From: Nitrososphaerota archaeon
GTDB taxonomy: Archaea > Thermoproteota > Nitrososphaeria > Nitrososphaerales > Nitrosopumilaceae
NCBI GenBank assembly: GCA_022574415.1
Contig: JACZSC010000004.1
Span: forward strand, 1-36,528
Direction of reading: 5' to 3'
DNA length: 36,528 bases
Positions 12,760 through 21,443 of the stretch are shown in pieces. The notes under the pieces are model-generated. The model was not told the DNA's origin. It was given only the letters and a program-made list of their open reading frames with translations, and searched no databases. Both the position numbers and the translations under genes were made by a program. Numbering within the stretch: position 1 is the first letter of the stretch; each line of letters begins with the position of its first letter.

Positions 12760-13116
12760 ATGGTAAAGAGCATTTATGTTGATGGTTCAGGTGGAAGTGA
12801 TCCTGGTTACGGTTTTTTTGTAAAAGAAACTGGCGAATCATTTTATGAAAAGAAACCTAATATCACGAATAACCAAGCAGAATACTTGGCAATCATTGCT
12901 GCTCTAAAAAAATTTATTGATTCCAATGAAGAGGTAATAATTTTCAGTGATTCAAAAAATACTGTCTCCCAGCTCAATCATGACTTTGCAATCAATAAAG
13001 AAGAATTACGTATGCTGGCACGTGAAGCATGGTCACTAATTGCAAAATTCTCCAAACTAAAATTACAGTGGATACCAAGAAGTGAGAACTTTGCTGGCAA
13101 GATGCTTGGTAGCTAG
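12760..13116 (+). CDS. RNase H-fold protein, type 1 RNase HI-like (118 aa)
   Basis: RNase HI cleaves the RNA of RNA-DNA hybrids using four acidic residues. Visible are the first Asp in YVDGSGG, the Glu in NNQAEYLAIIAAL, and the Asp in IFSDSKNTVSQL. The usual last acidic residue in the C-terminal N-x-AD motif is replaced: the end reads PRSENFAGKMLGS, Gly where Asp is expected. It is short, as in the archaeal RNase HI-like group, and lacks a hybrid-binding domain. Activity may be low or specialised; the family assignment is firm. The start is ATG at 12760. Confidence 0.87.
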   Translation: MVKSIYVDGSGGSDPGYGFFVKETGESFYEKKPNITNNQAEYLAIIAALKKFIDSNEEVIIFSDSKNTVSQLNHDFAINKEELRMLAREAWSLIAKFSKLKLQWIPRSENFAGKMLGS

Positions 13117-13139
13117 AGATCTGTAATTTTCATGAATAC

Positions 13140-13148
13140 TTTATTATA
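13140..13148 (+). promoter_or_regulatory. TATA box of the 4-hydroxybutyryl-CoA synthetase gene
   Basis: TTTATTATA lies about 28 nt before the ATG at 13177, giving a leader of a few bases. It lies right after the stop of the RNase H-like gene, so the synthetase has its own promoter. Confidence 0.5.
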
Positions 13149-13176
13149 CAAATTCATTTGATCAAAATTCGTTAAA

Positions 13177-15273
13177 ATGGCAGAGTCAGTTTTTCTTTCT
13201 CCTAAATCAATTGCAATAATTGGCGCATCTGACAAAAGAGGTAGTGTTGGACGTACCATCACATCAAACATTATGAATGGTTTCAAGGGCACAGTTTTTC
13301 CAATTAGTCCCACTAGATCCACAGTATTCTACAAAAAAGCATACAAGAGTGTCTTGGACGTTCCATCACCAATTGATCTGGCAGTGATTATTATCAAAAA
13401 TACCATAGTTCCATTGGTTCTAGAAGAATGTGGAAAGAAAAAGATCAAAGGGGCAATTGTAATCACCGCTGGATTCAAAGAAGTCGATGAAGAAGGGAAG
13501 AAATTAGAACAAAAACTCAAGGACATCGCCAAAAAATATAATCTTAGAATCATCGGACCTAATTGTTTGGGGGTCATGAATCTAGACCCAAAGACAATGA
13601 TGAATTCTACTTTTCTTAAAATTACACCAAAATCTGGAGAAATTGCACTTGTGTCACAGAGCGGTGCGATCTGTGCTGCACTCTGTGAGGATGCAAGTGC
13701 ACAAGGAATAGGGTTTTCAGCAGTAATTAGCATGGGAAACAAAGCAGACACTAATGAAATTGATGTATTAAAGATCTTAGCAAATCACAAACAAACCAAA
13801 GTTATTGTGATGTACCTTGAAGATATGGGAGACGGACAAGAGTTTCTAAAAGTTTGTAAAAATATAACACGAAAACTAAAAAAACCAATCTTTGTTTTAA
13901 AGTCAGGACGTAGCGAAGCTGGAGCAAAAGCTGCAATGTCACATACTGGGGCTCTTATGGGCTCTGAAAAAATTTATGACGCCTTACTAAAACAATCAGG
14001 TGCAATTAGGGTAGATACCATGGAAGAATTATTTGATTATGCTACTGCATTTTCAAAACAACCACTTCCACTAAATGGAGACTTTGTAATAGTGTCTAAT
14101 GCAGGTGGACCAGCTATTATCACAACCGACGCATGTGAAAAATATGGAATTAAAATGGCAGACATCACTAGTATAAGACCAAAAATTGATGCGGTAATTC
14201 CACCATGGGGAAGTTCTAGGAATCCTGTTGACATTGTTGGCGATGCTGACTTTAATCGCTTTGATAATGTATTGTCTGAAGTTCTACAGCACAAAAATGT
14301 CGGATCAGTAATTACTATGTGTACTCCTTCAGGAACTCTTGATTATGATAAACTTGCTGAAGTTGTCGTAAAAAACTCAAAAAAGTACAAAAAAACAATG
14401 CTTGCAAGCTTGATGGGACTAGATGAAGGCATACAAAATAGAAAGATCCTGTCAGAGGGAGGGGTTCCATTCTATACCTATGCAGAAGGGGCCATCAGAA
14501 CTCTTAACGCAATGCTTAGATTCGCAAATTGGATTCAATCTACACCAGGAAAAATTGCAAAACTAAAAGTGGACAAAGCAAAAGCCAAGAGAGTTTTTGA
14601 TAAAGTAAAAAGAGACGGAAGACCAAACCTTCTTGAAGAAGAAGGACAAGAAATTCTTAGGGCATATGGGTTTCCACTCCCAAAAAGTTCCTTAGCTGAA
14701 AATGAAAATGAAGCTGCAAAGATTGCAAAAAAGATTGGTTATCCTGTTGTAATGAAAATTGCTTCACCACAAATTATTCACAAATCTGATGCTGGTGGAG
14801 TTAAAGTCAATCTAACTAATGATAACGAAGTAAAAACTGCCTTTAAAGAAATTGTAAAAAACGCCAAAAAATACAACAAGAAAGCTGTAATCAAAGGAGT
14901 CTTAGTTGTTGAAATGGTTAAGGGGGGAAAAGAAATGATCATTGGTTCTAAACTCGAGCCAGGATTTGGATCAGTAATTATGCTTGGAATGGGAGGTATC
15001 TATGTTGAAGTTTTGAAAGATGTAACATTCCGATTAGCTCCTGTGACGGACCGTGAAGCATATGACATGATCTCATCAATCAAAACTAAAAAACTACTTG
15101 AAGGTGTAAGAGGCGAAAAACCATCTGATCTTAACAAGTTAGTGGAATGTATTCAAAGACTTTCACAACTTATAACTGACTTTAAAGAAATTAAAGAACT
15201 TGATATGAATCCAGTTCTGGTGATGGAAAAAGGGAAAGGATGCAAAATCCTTGATGTTAGGATTGGTCTCTAA
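13177..15273 (+). CDS. ADP-forming acyl-CoA synthetase, probably 4-hydroxybutyryl-CoA synthetase (698 aa)
   Basis: A fusion of the alpha and beta parts of ADP-forming acyl-CoA synthetases (NDP-forming). The first half has the CoA-binding fold (SIAIIGASDKRGSVGRTI), RIIGPNCLGVMN and the phosphohistidine site in AAMSHTGALMGS. The last third is an ATP-grasp domain (VVMKIASPQIIHKSDAGGV). It makes acyl-CoA from acid, ATP and CoA, giving ADP. The next gene is 4-hydroxybutyryl-CoA dehydratase, and the pair matches the arrangement in Nitrosopumilus (Nmar_0206/0207), so the substrate is probably 4-hydroxybutyrate. 3-Hydroxypropionate is the alternative substrate. Role: 3-hydroxypropionate/4-hydroxybutyrate CO2 fixation. 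Confidence 0.9.
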   Translation: MAESVFLSPKSIAIIGASDKRGSVGRTITSNIMNGFKGTVFPISPTRSTVFYKKAYKSVLDVPSPIDLAVIIIKNTIVPLVLEECGKKKIKGAIVITAGFKEVDEEGKKLEQKLKDIAKKYNLRIIGPNCLGVMNLDPKTMMNSTFLKITPKSGEIALVSQSGAICAALCEDASAQGIGFSAVISMGNKADTNEIDVLKILANHKQTKVIVMYLEDMGDGQEFLKVCKNITRKLKKPIFVLKSGRSEAGAKAAMSHTGALMGSEKIYDALLKQSGAIRVDTMEELFDYATAFSKQPLPLNGDFVIVSNAGGPAIITTDACEKYGIKMADITSIRPKIDAVIPPWGSSRNPVDIVGDADFNRFDNVLSEVLQHKNVGSVITMCTPSGTLDYDKLAEVVVKNSKKYKKTMLASLMGLDEGIQNRKILSEGGVPFYTYAEGAIRTLNAMLRFANWIQSTPGKIAKLKVDKAKAKRVFDKVKRDGRPNLLEEEGQEILRAYGFPLPKSSLAENENEAAKIAKKIGYPVVMKIASPQIIHKSDAGGVKVNLTNDNEVKTAFKEIVKNAKKYNKKAVIKGVLVVEMVKGGKEMIIGSKLEPGFGSVIMLGMGGIYVEVLKDVTFRLAPVTDREAYDMISSIKTKKLLEGVRGEKPSDLNKLVECIQRLSQLITDFKEIKELDMNPVLVMEKGKGCKILDVRIGL

Positions 15274-15301
15274 TATTAATTCCCTACTGGATATAATTTA
15301 G

Positions 15302-15311
15302 AATATTTATA
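15302..15311 (+). promoter_or_regulatory. TATA box of the dehydratase gene
   Basis: AATATTTATA lies 21 nt before the ATG at 15333 (15 nt before the in-frame GTG at 15327). The spacing suggests a leaderless transcript starting near 15333, which supports that Met as the start. Confidence 0.55.
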
Positions 15312-15332
15312 CAACTTCGATGGACTGTGCGT

Positions 15333-16844
15333 ATGGGTATTAGAACAGGGGAAGAGTACATACAAAGTCTTCGTGGTAGAAAAATGAAGGTCTACCTGTT
15401 TGGCGAAATAGTTGAAGAACCCGTAGATCATCCTCTGATTCGTCCATCCATTAATGCAGTAGCTGAAACCTATGATATTGCTATTAGAGAAGAAGAACTT
15501 GCTACTGCTCAATCCTCAATAACCGGTCAACGTGTAAACCGATTTTTACATATCGCTGAGAATGTACAAGACGTAGTTTTACAAAATAAAATGCAGAGGA
15601 AATTGGGCCAAAACACGGGAACGTGTTTTCAACGCTGTGTGGGAATGGATGCATTGAACTCACTCCATTCAACTACTTTTGAAATGGATGAGAAACACGG
15701 AACCAATTATCATAAGAGATTGTTAGATTTTATCAAAATGTTGCAAATAGAGAACTTTGTCATTGGTGGTGCAATGACTGATCCAAAGGGCGACCGAAGT
15801 AAAGGACCTGCTGAACAAGTTGATCCTGACATGTTTGTACACGTTGCTAAAAAAGACGATAAGGGTATTTACATAACAGGTGCAAAGGCTCATCAAACAG
15901 GATGTATTAATTCGCACTGGATTATAATTATGCCAACCATGCGATTAACTGAAAATGATAAAGAATATGCTATTGTAGGTGCCATTCCAGCTGACGCCGA
16001 AGGTATTACCTACATCTATGGCAGACAATCATGTGATACTAGAAGTATGGAAGAAGGTGATATTGATACAGGAAACTCACAATATTCTGGCCAAGAAGCA
16101 ATGATTGTCTTAGATAACGTCTTCATTCCATGGGACAAAGTTTTCATGAACGGTGAATACGAATTTGCAGCAATGTTAGTTGAAAGATTCACTTGTTATC
16201 ACAGAAGAAGTTATGTGTGTAAGACTGGACTTGGTGATGTATTAATTGGTGCAGCTGCAACAATTGCAGACTATAACGGAATTCCAAATGTTTCTCATAT
16301 TAAAGATAAATTGATTGAAATGACTCATCTCAACGAATCAATTTTCGCCGCTGGAATTGCCTCATCTTATCAATCACACAAGATGAAATCAGGAGTTTGG
16401 ATGAATGAGGAAATGTTAGCAAATGTGTGTAAACACAACGTTACTAGATTTCCATATGAGATTGCTCGATTAGCTCAAGATATTGCAGGCGGTCTTATGG
16501 TAACAATGCCTTCAGAAAAAGATTTTAAAAATCCAGAAACCGGCCCTATGCTTCGAAAATACTTGGCAGGAAGAAAGGGCGTTGATGTAGAAAACAGAAT
16601 GAGAATTTTGAGATTGATTGAAAACATGACTATGGGTAGAAATGCTGTAGGATATTTGACAGAGTCTATGCATGGTGCAGGTTCGCCACAAGCCCAAAGA
16701 ATTCAGATCGCGCGACAAATGCAGTTAGGTTACAAGATGAACTTGGCAAAGAATCTTGCAAAAGTTAAAGATGACTTCATAGAACCCGTAGAACCATCTG
16801 ACTACTTTAAACGAGTTTTCAAAATTAGTAACAAAGAAGAATAA
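15333..16844 (+). CDS. 4-Hydroxybutyryl-CoA dehydratase (503 aa)
   Basis: A flavin and [4Fe-4S] enzyme that turns 4-hydroxybutyryl-CoA into crotonyl-CoA, a key step of the 3-hydroxypropionate/4-hydroxybutyrate cycle. It opens with MGIRTGEEYIQSLRGRKMKV and is full length. Cluster ligands: Cys98 and Cys102 in TCFQRCVGMD, then His and Cys in CYHRRSYVCKTG. In the clostridial enzyme the last two are His292 and Cys299; here they are one residue closer. GAKAHQTGCINSH and MHGAGSPQAQRIQIARQ are conserved motifs. The ATG at 15333 is preferred over GTG 15327 by TATA spacing. It follows the synthetase gene, which makes its substrate. Confidence 0.95.
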   Translation: MGIRTGEEYIQSLRGRKMKVYLFGEIVEEPVDHPLIRPSINAVAETYDIAIREEELATAQSSITGQRVNRFLHIAENVQDVVLQNKMQRKLGQNTGTCFQRCVGMDALNSLHSTTFEMDEKHGTNYHKRLLDFIKMLQIENFVIGGAMTDPKGDRSKGPAEQVDPDMFVHVAKKDDKGIYITGAKAHQTGCINSHWIIIMPTMRLTENDKEYAIVGAIPADAEGITYIYGRQSCDTRSMEEGDIDTGNSQYSGQEAMIVLDNVFIPWDKVFMNGEYEFAAMLVERFTCYHRRSYVCKTGLGDVLIGAAATIADYNGIPNVSHIKDKLIEMTHLNESIFAAGIASSYQSHKMKSGVWMNEEMLANVCKHNVTRFPYEIARLAQDIAGGLMVTMPSEKDFKNPETGPMLRKYLAGRKGVDVENRMRILRLIENMTMGRNAVGYLTESMHGAGSPQAQRIQIARQMQLGYKMNLAKNLAKVKDDFIEPVEPSDYFKRVFKISNKEE

Positions 16845-16846
16845 AC

Positions 16847-17557
16847 CTAATCTTTTTTTTCAGTATAGTCTGAGTTATCTTTTGAATCAGTCTTTAACTC
16901 GGTGTCGCCTTGATCATGTTTGTCTTGAATTTCTTTACTTTCAGAACTCGTATAGGCATCATCTTTTGGAATTTCGGCTAGTTCATCCAATTTAATTGAG
17001 GATTGTTTCACGGTACCATTGTCCAAACCTAATTCATCAAGACGAAAAACTTTCTCTTTCTTGCTTTTTAAAATTTGTTTGACAATCATGACTCCGACAA
17101 TTATTGCAATTACGATATAGTTTATGGGCGGACTTAGAATTCTTGTGATATACCCAACTTGTGGAATCACATATTCAACTTGTCCGATGTATTCTTCCTC
17201 AGTTATAGGGAAATCTGTTCCAGGAATCGAGGCTGGGTTTGCATCTCCTTTTGTCCTTAGAGTTAAGGGATCCTCATCAATAATTGCAACAACTCTATGA
17301 ACTATTACTCTATCATGTCCAGACGGACGATCAAAAACAATGATGTCACCAACCTTTACCTCTTCAAAAGGCGTGTTTCCTTGAACTATTAATACATCAA
17401 ATACTTCTAATTCTGGAACCATACTTCCGCTTGAAACAACAAAAAATGGATTTTGTGTTCCAAAAATTATTTGCAAACCAATCCAAATTATTAATACACC
17501 TACAACAACAATTATGATATCTTTGACTATTCCTTTTGAAATTTTACCAACTGTCAA
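16847..17557 (-). CDS. Signal peptidase I, archaeal/ER type (236 aa)
   Basis: Cleaves signal peptides from exported proteins. An N-terminal helix (DIIIVVVGVLIIWIGLQIIFG) is followed by the catalytic serine in VVSSGSMVPELE, and the general base is a His in VIVHRVVAI, as in the eukaryote-like Sec11 type, not the Lys of the bacterial type. A second membrane helix (YIVIAIIVGVMIVKQIL) is near the C-terminus, and a long charged Asp/Lys tail follows. The tail is cytoplasmic if the helices cross twice. It is separated by 2 nt from the dehydratase stop on the opposite strand. Confidence 0.93.
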   Translation of the reverse strand: MTVGKISKGIVKDIIIVVVGVLIIWIGLQIIFGTQNPFFVVSSGSMVPELEVFDVLIVQGNTPFEEVKVGDIIVFDRPSGHDRVIVHRVVAIIDEDPLTLRTKGDANPASIPGTDFPITEEEYIGQVEYVIPQVGYITRILSPPINYIVIAIIVGVMIVKQILKSKKEKVFRLDELGLDNGTVKQSSIKLDELAEIPKDDAYTSSESKEIQDKHDQGDTELKTDSKDNSDYTEKKD

Positions 17558-17605
17558 ACTACTTTCATCCTTATCTTATACGTTAACCTGCTTGAATTTC
17601 ACACT

Positions 17606-18313
17606 CTAAAGAGTTGTTCCACACTGCTCACAGAATTTTGAACCAGTCTTATTTACAAAATCACAGCTAGAACACTGTCCAGATTGAGAAGCTGTTCCTG
17701 CTGAAGTTCCTAGTAAGACAATTTCTCCCACTTTACCAATCTTATCCCAAGGAATAGTTACATCATTTCCTTCATTATTTGTAATAACTAGTACTATCTT
17801 CTGAGATGAATCTACACCTACCTGTTTCGCAGTACCAATTCTTTTTGCGTTTTCATCATACACTGCCATCCCAGAAATAGCACTAAATGTTGTGTCAATA
17901 GGTTGAGTTTGACTAGAAACAGGAGTTTCAGTCCCTATTTGAGAAAAATCTGGCATTGTAATGGGGACCTCGCCAGTTGGTGGTGGAAGTAAAGTGTCTT
18001 GATCTGTGGATATGGGTTTAGCGCTACCAATACCACGTTGTTCATCCGGCTTTTGAAATTCTCTGTATTCTGCTAAAACTGAACTACACGTAGTGCAAAT
18101 GTACTGTCCTTTTTCAACTAAAGTTAGATTCTCTGATACCACTTCATTTGGATTCTCATATTCTATTTTAGGACTAGATTCATATTCTTTTTCACAAGTG
18201 TTGCAAAAATATTTGGAAATTTTTTCGGAATCTAACCTACCAATTGAAGCTAAAAAGAGATCAGGACCACCTAAATTACCTTTCTGTTGTTGTTCATCAG
18301 TTACATTGGCCAT
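17606..18313 (-). CDS. PRC-barrel protein with zinc ribbon (235 aa)
   Basis: The start is the ATG giving MANVTDEQQQKGN, because a strong SD (GGAGGTT) lies just upstream at 18319-18326; an in-frame ATG 51 nt upstream is rejected. First part: two CxxC pairs (YFCNTCEKEYE and YICTTCSSVLAEY). Middle: Pro/Thr-rich linker. Then a PRC-like barrel (GMAVYDENAKRIGTAKQVG, IVLVITNNEGNDVTIPWDKI). End: a zinc ribbon with CSSCDFVNKTGSKFCEQCG. PRC domains often bind RNA-processing or membrane partners. The function here is unknown. It is one of three zinc-ribbon-tailed proteins in 2.2 kb. Confidence 0.78.
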   Translation of the reverse strand: MANVTDEQQQKGNLGGPDLFLASIGRLDSEKISKYFCNTCEKEYESSPKIEYENPNEVVSENLTLVEKGQYICTTCSSVLAEYREFQKPDEQRGIGSAKPISTDQDTLLPPPTGEVPITMPDFSQIGTETPVSSQTQPIDTTFSAISGMAVYDENAKRIGTAKQVGVDSSQKIVLVITNNEGNDVTIPWDKIGKVGEIVLLGTSAGTASQSGQCSSCDFVNKTGSKFCEQCGTTL

Positions 18314-18318
18314 AATGT

Positions 18319-18326
18319 AACCTCCC
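18319..18326 (-). promoter_or_regulatory. Shine-Dalgarno sequence deciding the start of the PRC-barrel gene
   Basis: On the minus strand this reads GGGAGGTT, placed 5 nt before the ATG at 18313. It rules out the in-frame ATG further upstream (18364) as the main start. Confidence 0.75.
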
Positions 18327-18504
18327 GAACCGCGTAACTTCTTTAGTCTAAGCTCAGAACTCATAACTCAGATTCATCCAAAGGTCATTTAAGTATATTT
18401 CAGTTACTTCTGATCATCAAATTTTAGGTTGAAAAAGAAATGAAATATTTGGATATAATTATGGTCAACATTTTTAGGGATGTTCCAAGAAATAACCAAC
18501 AGAA

Positions 18505-18837
18505 ATGGCAGTAACTAAAATCTCAGACGCAAAATCATGGGAAATTGATGTAATGAACTCCGATCTCCCAGTATTTGTTGACTTTTGGGCAGAGTGGTGT
18601 GGTCCATGTAGAATGGTTTCACCAGTTGTTGAAGAACTTGCCAACGACTATGATGGCAAAATTAAATTCGTCAAAGTCAATGTAGATGAGGCAAACGAAT
18701 TAGCATCAAAATACAATGTTTTTAGCATTCCAACCTTGGCAATATTCAACAAAGGCCAGTTAGTTGGTCAACAAGTTGGCGCTGCATCAAAAGAATCATA
18801 CAAAAATATGATTGATAAGGCACTACAAACCGCGTAA
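18505..18837 (+). CDS. trxA: Thioredoxin (110 aa)
   Basis: General protein disulfide reductase. The active site is WAEWCGPCRMV (about residues 28-38) and the cis-Pro is in FSIPTLAIF. Typical length. An in-frame ATG at 18505 is consistent with the family start (MAVTKISDAKSWEIDVM). It lies between zinc-ribbon-tailed proteins on both strands; it may reduce disulfides in them, but this is only suggested by position. An inverted repeat AACAT/ATGTT is present near 18468-18485, upstream of the start. Confidence 0.96.
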   Translation: MAVTKISDAKSWEIDVMNSDLPVFVDFWAEWCGPCRMVSPVVEELANDYDGKIKFVKVNVDEANELASKYNVFSIPTLAIFNKGQLVGQQVGAASKESYKNMIDKALQTA

Positions 18838-18901
18838 ACACATCCTTCGTTTTTCATTTTTTGATCTAAAGTAATTAATATTACGTGGAGGAAATCAGCC
18901 C

Positions 18902-19441
18902 ATGTCATTCGGCGAAGTAGACACACTCAATCTTCTTTATGAAAAACTAAATAATTTATTTGATGAATCTCAGGGATACTACGAAACATTTCTTGATACT
19001 AACAAGATGTATAAATCTGGAAAAATTGCTGACAAAGAATTTTTTGAAAAGTTAGGTGATTATGTTGTTGCATATTCCGCATTAGAATTTCTTGCAATCA
19101 AAGTTATTTTTGAAATGAAAAAATCAATGGATAAATTGGCTGGTGGAATGGCAACAGGTACAACACAATCTCCTGGTCTAATGCCTGGAATGGGTTCACC
19201 TGGAATGACGGGAGGAGGAATGGGAATCCCACAAGCTGCAAGAGCAGGAACTGCAGAAAATCCTGTTGGACAACCACCATCCATTGTATCTGCGCAAGAA
19301 ACATTTAGTCAGGCTGGGAACTTACCATCTCCAGATCCCGCATTAATTCCTAGATCATCCAGTGGAAAATCTTGTTCATCATGTGGATCAGAATTACGTC
19401 CTAATGCAAAGTTTTGCACAAAATGTGGAAATAAAGTTTAG
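18902..19441 (+). CDS. Helical protein with C-terminal zinc ribbon (179 aa)
   Basis: ATG at 18902 has a GGAGG SD 10 nt upstream. Residues 1-75 are helical and acidic (SFGEVDTLNLLYEKLN). Residues 80-150 are Gly/Met/Pro-rich with repeats such as GMPGMGS-like segments, probably unstructured. The end has CSSCGSELRPNAKFCTKCG, a double-CxxC ribbon nearly identical in pattern to those of the genes at 17606 and 19456. Likely a scaffold or nucleic-acid/protein-binding factor; no family name is known to me. Confidence 0.75.
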   Translation: MSFGEVDTLNLLYEKLNNLFDESQGYYETFLDTNKMYKSGKIADKEFFEKLGDYVVAYSALEFLAIKVIFEMKKSMDKLAGGMATGTTQSPGLMPGMGSPGMTGGGMGIPQAARAGTAENPVGQPPSIVSAQETFSQAGNLPSPDPALIPRSSSGKSCSSCGSELRPNAKFCTKCGNKV

Positions 19442-19455
19442 AAAAATTACAAAAA

Positions 19456-19818
19456 CTAATCTTGAGTTGAGCCACACTCAGTACAGAATTTAGCAGCCGT
19501 TGATATTTTACTCCCACATTCCGAACAAAATTTTGTATCTGAACCCGTTATACTATCTTGATTACCATACATTCCAGAAACTCTTACAGCTCCTGATGGT
19601 TCATATTTGTCATCATCAATGATTTGAACCGGCTCAAAGTCTTTTTCTTCAACAAATTTGTAAAGTCTTGGCATAGATTTTTCTTTGTCTTCAGGATCTG
19701 GAACCATATCTCCTAACCAAAATGAATATCGCATTAATGTTAATTCAGGAGTTGAAAATGCAAGTGTATGAGTTGACATATAATCCTCTGCTGCTTGTTT
19801 TCCGGTGAAAACTTTCAT
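19456..19818 (-). CDS. Hypothetical protein with C-terminal zinc ribbon (120 aa)
   Basis: ATG (complement of 19816-19818) to stop at 19456. Residues 1-90 have helices and an acidic middle (DMVPDPEDKEKSMPRLYKF). The end, FCSECGSKISTAAKFCTECG, is a double-CxxC ribbon. The body is unrelated in sequence to the other two ribbon proteins. It converges on the gene at 18902 with a 14-nt gap. Unknown function. Confidence 0.72.
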   Translation of the reverse strand: MKVFTGKQAAEDYMSTHTLAFSTPELTLMRYSFWLGDMVPDPEDKEKSMPRLYKFVEEKDFEPVQIIDDDKYEPSGAVRVSGMYGNQDSITGSDTKFCSECGSKISTAAKFCTECGSTQD

Positions 19819-19861
19819 GCAATCTCATAATTCTAGTTTATGTATAATAGTTTCTAGGTAG

Positions 19862-19933
19862 TGGACCGAGAGGGAATTGAACCCTCGACATCCGCGTTGC
19901 GAACGCGGCATTATACCACTAAACCATCGGCCC
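19862..19933 (-). tRNA. tRNA-Ala(CGC)
   Basis: The acceptor arms GGGCCGA/TCGGTCC contain a G3-U70 wobble pair, the alanine identity element. The anticodon stem CCGCG/CGCGG encloses TTCGCAA, giving anticodon CGC, which reads GCG. The T-arm GAGGGTTCAATTCCCTC is standard, the discriminator is A, and CCA is not encoded. Length 72 nt with no intron. Confidence 0.96.
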
Positions 19934-20007
19934 TTCCCTTACACAATCGATTCAGTTTTTATTCATTTACTCAACGCATAATAGCCCACTAGACATGAAA
20001 CCTCTTG

Positions 20008-21408
20008 ATGACATATGACGTATTGATAACTAACTCTCATGTCATATTGCCTCAAGGAATTCTTAACAAAAATATCATTGTTGACGATGGTAAAGTTATT
20101 GGTTTTACAAATGACACTCCATCATGTGATACAAAAATTAATGGTCAAGGCCTAGTATCAATTCCTGGACCAATAGATACCCACGTTCATTATGGAGTAT
20201 ACTCACCAATTGATAAAGCCGCAACGACTGAATCCCATGCCGCAGCAATTGGTGGAATAACAACAATGATGAGGATGCTAAGATTAGGTGATTCTTATAA
20301 AAAATCTTTAGACTCGCAACTTTTGGCAAGCTCAAACTCTCACTATATAGATTATGCAATTCACGCATCCATATTTACAAAACAACAAGCAGATGAGATG
20401 CAATTTTGTGTTGAAAAAGGAATTACCTCTTTCAAGTTATACATGAATTTGGGTTCTGATGTTGGACATGTCTACATGGACATGGATCCAGGGAAATCAA
20501 TATTGAAAGAGGTTAAGGTTGAGGTTAATGAAGAAATTGTTCGAAACGTTGTAGAAAATGCTGCCAAGCTTGGCTGTCCTGTTCTAGTTCACGCAGAAGA
20601 TTATGAATCATGTTCTTGTGGAATTAAAACTGCAAAAGAAAAGAAAAAGGATGGTCTTTCTGCATGGTCCCAGAGCAGATCTCCAGACTCTGAAGTAAAG
20701 GCAATACAAACAGTTTCAAAAATTGCAAGAGATTACAACTGTACACTATATTTTGCTCATATTGGTTCTGCTATTGCACTAGAACAGATCAAACAAGAGA
20801 GGCAAAATGGGACTAAAATCTTCGTGGAAACCTGCCCTCATTATTTGACATTATCATATGAAAAGCAAGAAGGATATCTGGCAAAGGTTATGCCTCCAAT
20901 TCGAACATTAGCTGATATTTCTTCTGTTTGGCAGGCAGTAAAGGCAAATCAAGTGGATACTATTGGTACTGATCACGTTGCAAATCAACTTGAGTTGAAA
21001 CTTGGAGGAGATGATGTTTGGGGCGCTCTAGCAGGGTTTCCAGGAATTGGAACTAGTTTGCCTATTCTGTTGAGCGAAGGAGTCAATAAAGACAGAATTA
21101 CATTATTTCAATTAATTCGACTCACAAGCATGAATGCTGCTAAAATTTTTGGCATGTATCCCAAAAAAGGCACTCTCGAGAAAGGATCAGATGCCGATAT
21201 CACTTTAATTGATTTGAAAAAAGAAAAGAAAGTTACAACTGATCTTTTTGGTGGCTATTCAGATTATGTTGTGTATGATGGCTGGAATCTGAAAGGTTGG
21301 CCAGTTAAAACAATTGTACGTGGTAAATTAGTATCAGATGATTTTGAGGTGGTTGGTAAGCTTGGATATGGAAAATTGGCTGAGCGAATATCAAGTTTTA
21401 AAACTTAA
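20008..21408 (+). CDS. Dihydroorotase-family amidohydrolase (466 aa)
   Basis: A metal-dependent cyclic amidohydrolase. The two-metal centre is visible: HxH in DTHVHYGV, the carboxylated Lys in SFKLYMNLG, His in LVHAEDYES, His in YFAHIGSA, and Asp in TIGTDHVAN. It could act as dihydroorotase (pyrimidine synthesis), hydantoinase or allantoinase; the 466-residue length and the segment with YMDMDPGK lean to the dihydropyrimidinase/hydantoinase side. A TTG just upstream (20005) is less likely than the ATG at 20008. Uncertain substrate. Confidence 0.82.
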   Translation: MTYDVLITNSHVILPQGILNKNIIVDDGKVIGFTNDTPSCDTKINGQGLVSIPGPIDTHVHYGVYSPIDKAATTESHAAAIGGITTMMRMLRLGDSYKKSLDSQLLASSNSHYIDYAIHASIFTKQQADEMQFCVEKGITSFKLYMNLGSDVGHVYMDMDPGKSILKEVKVEVNEEIVRNVVENAAKLGCPVLVHAEDYESCSCGIKTAKEKKKDGLSAWSQSRSPDSEVKAIQTVSKIARDYNCTLYFAHIGSAIALEQIKQERQNGTKIFVETCPHYLTLSYEKQEGYLAKVMPPIRTLADISSVWQAVKANQVDTIGTDHVANQLELKLGGDDVWGALAGFPGIGTSLPILLSEGVNKDRITLFQLIRLTSMNAAKIFGMYPKKGTLEKGSDADITLIDLKKEKKVTTDLFGGYSDYVVYDGWNLKGWPVKTIVRGKLVSDDFEVVGKLGYGKLAERISSFKT

Positions 21409-21443
21409 AAATAATCCAACCACTTTTACAATAAAACTTCCAA

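Noticed and set aside
13113-14294. Minus-strand open frames inside the synthetase gene
   Set aside because: Mirror images of a well-conserved gene on the other strand; no independent motif.
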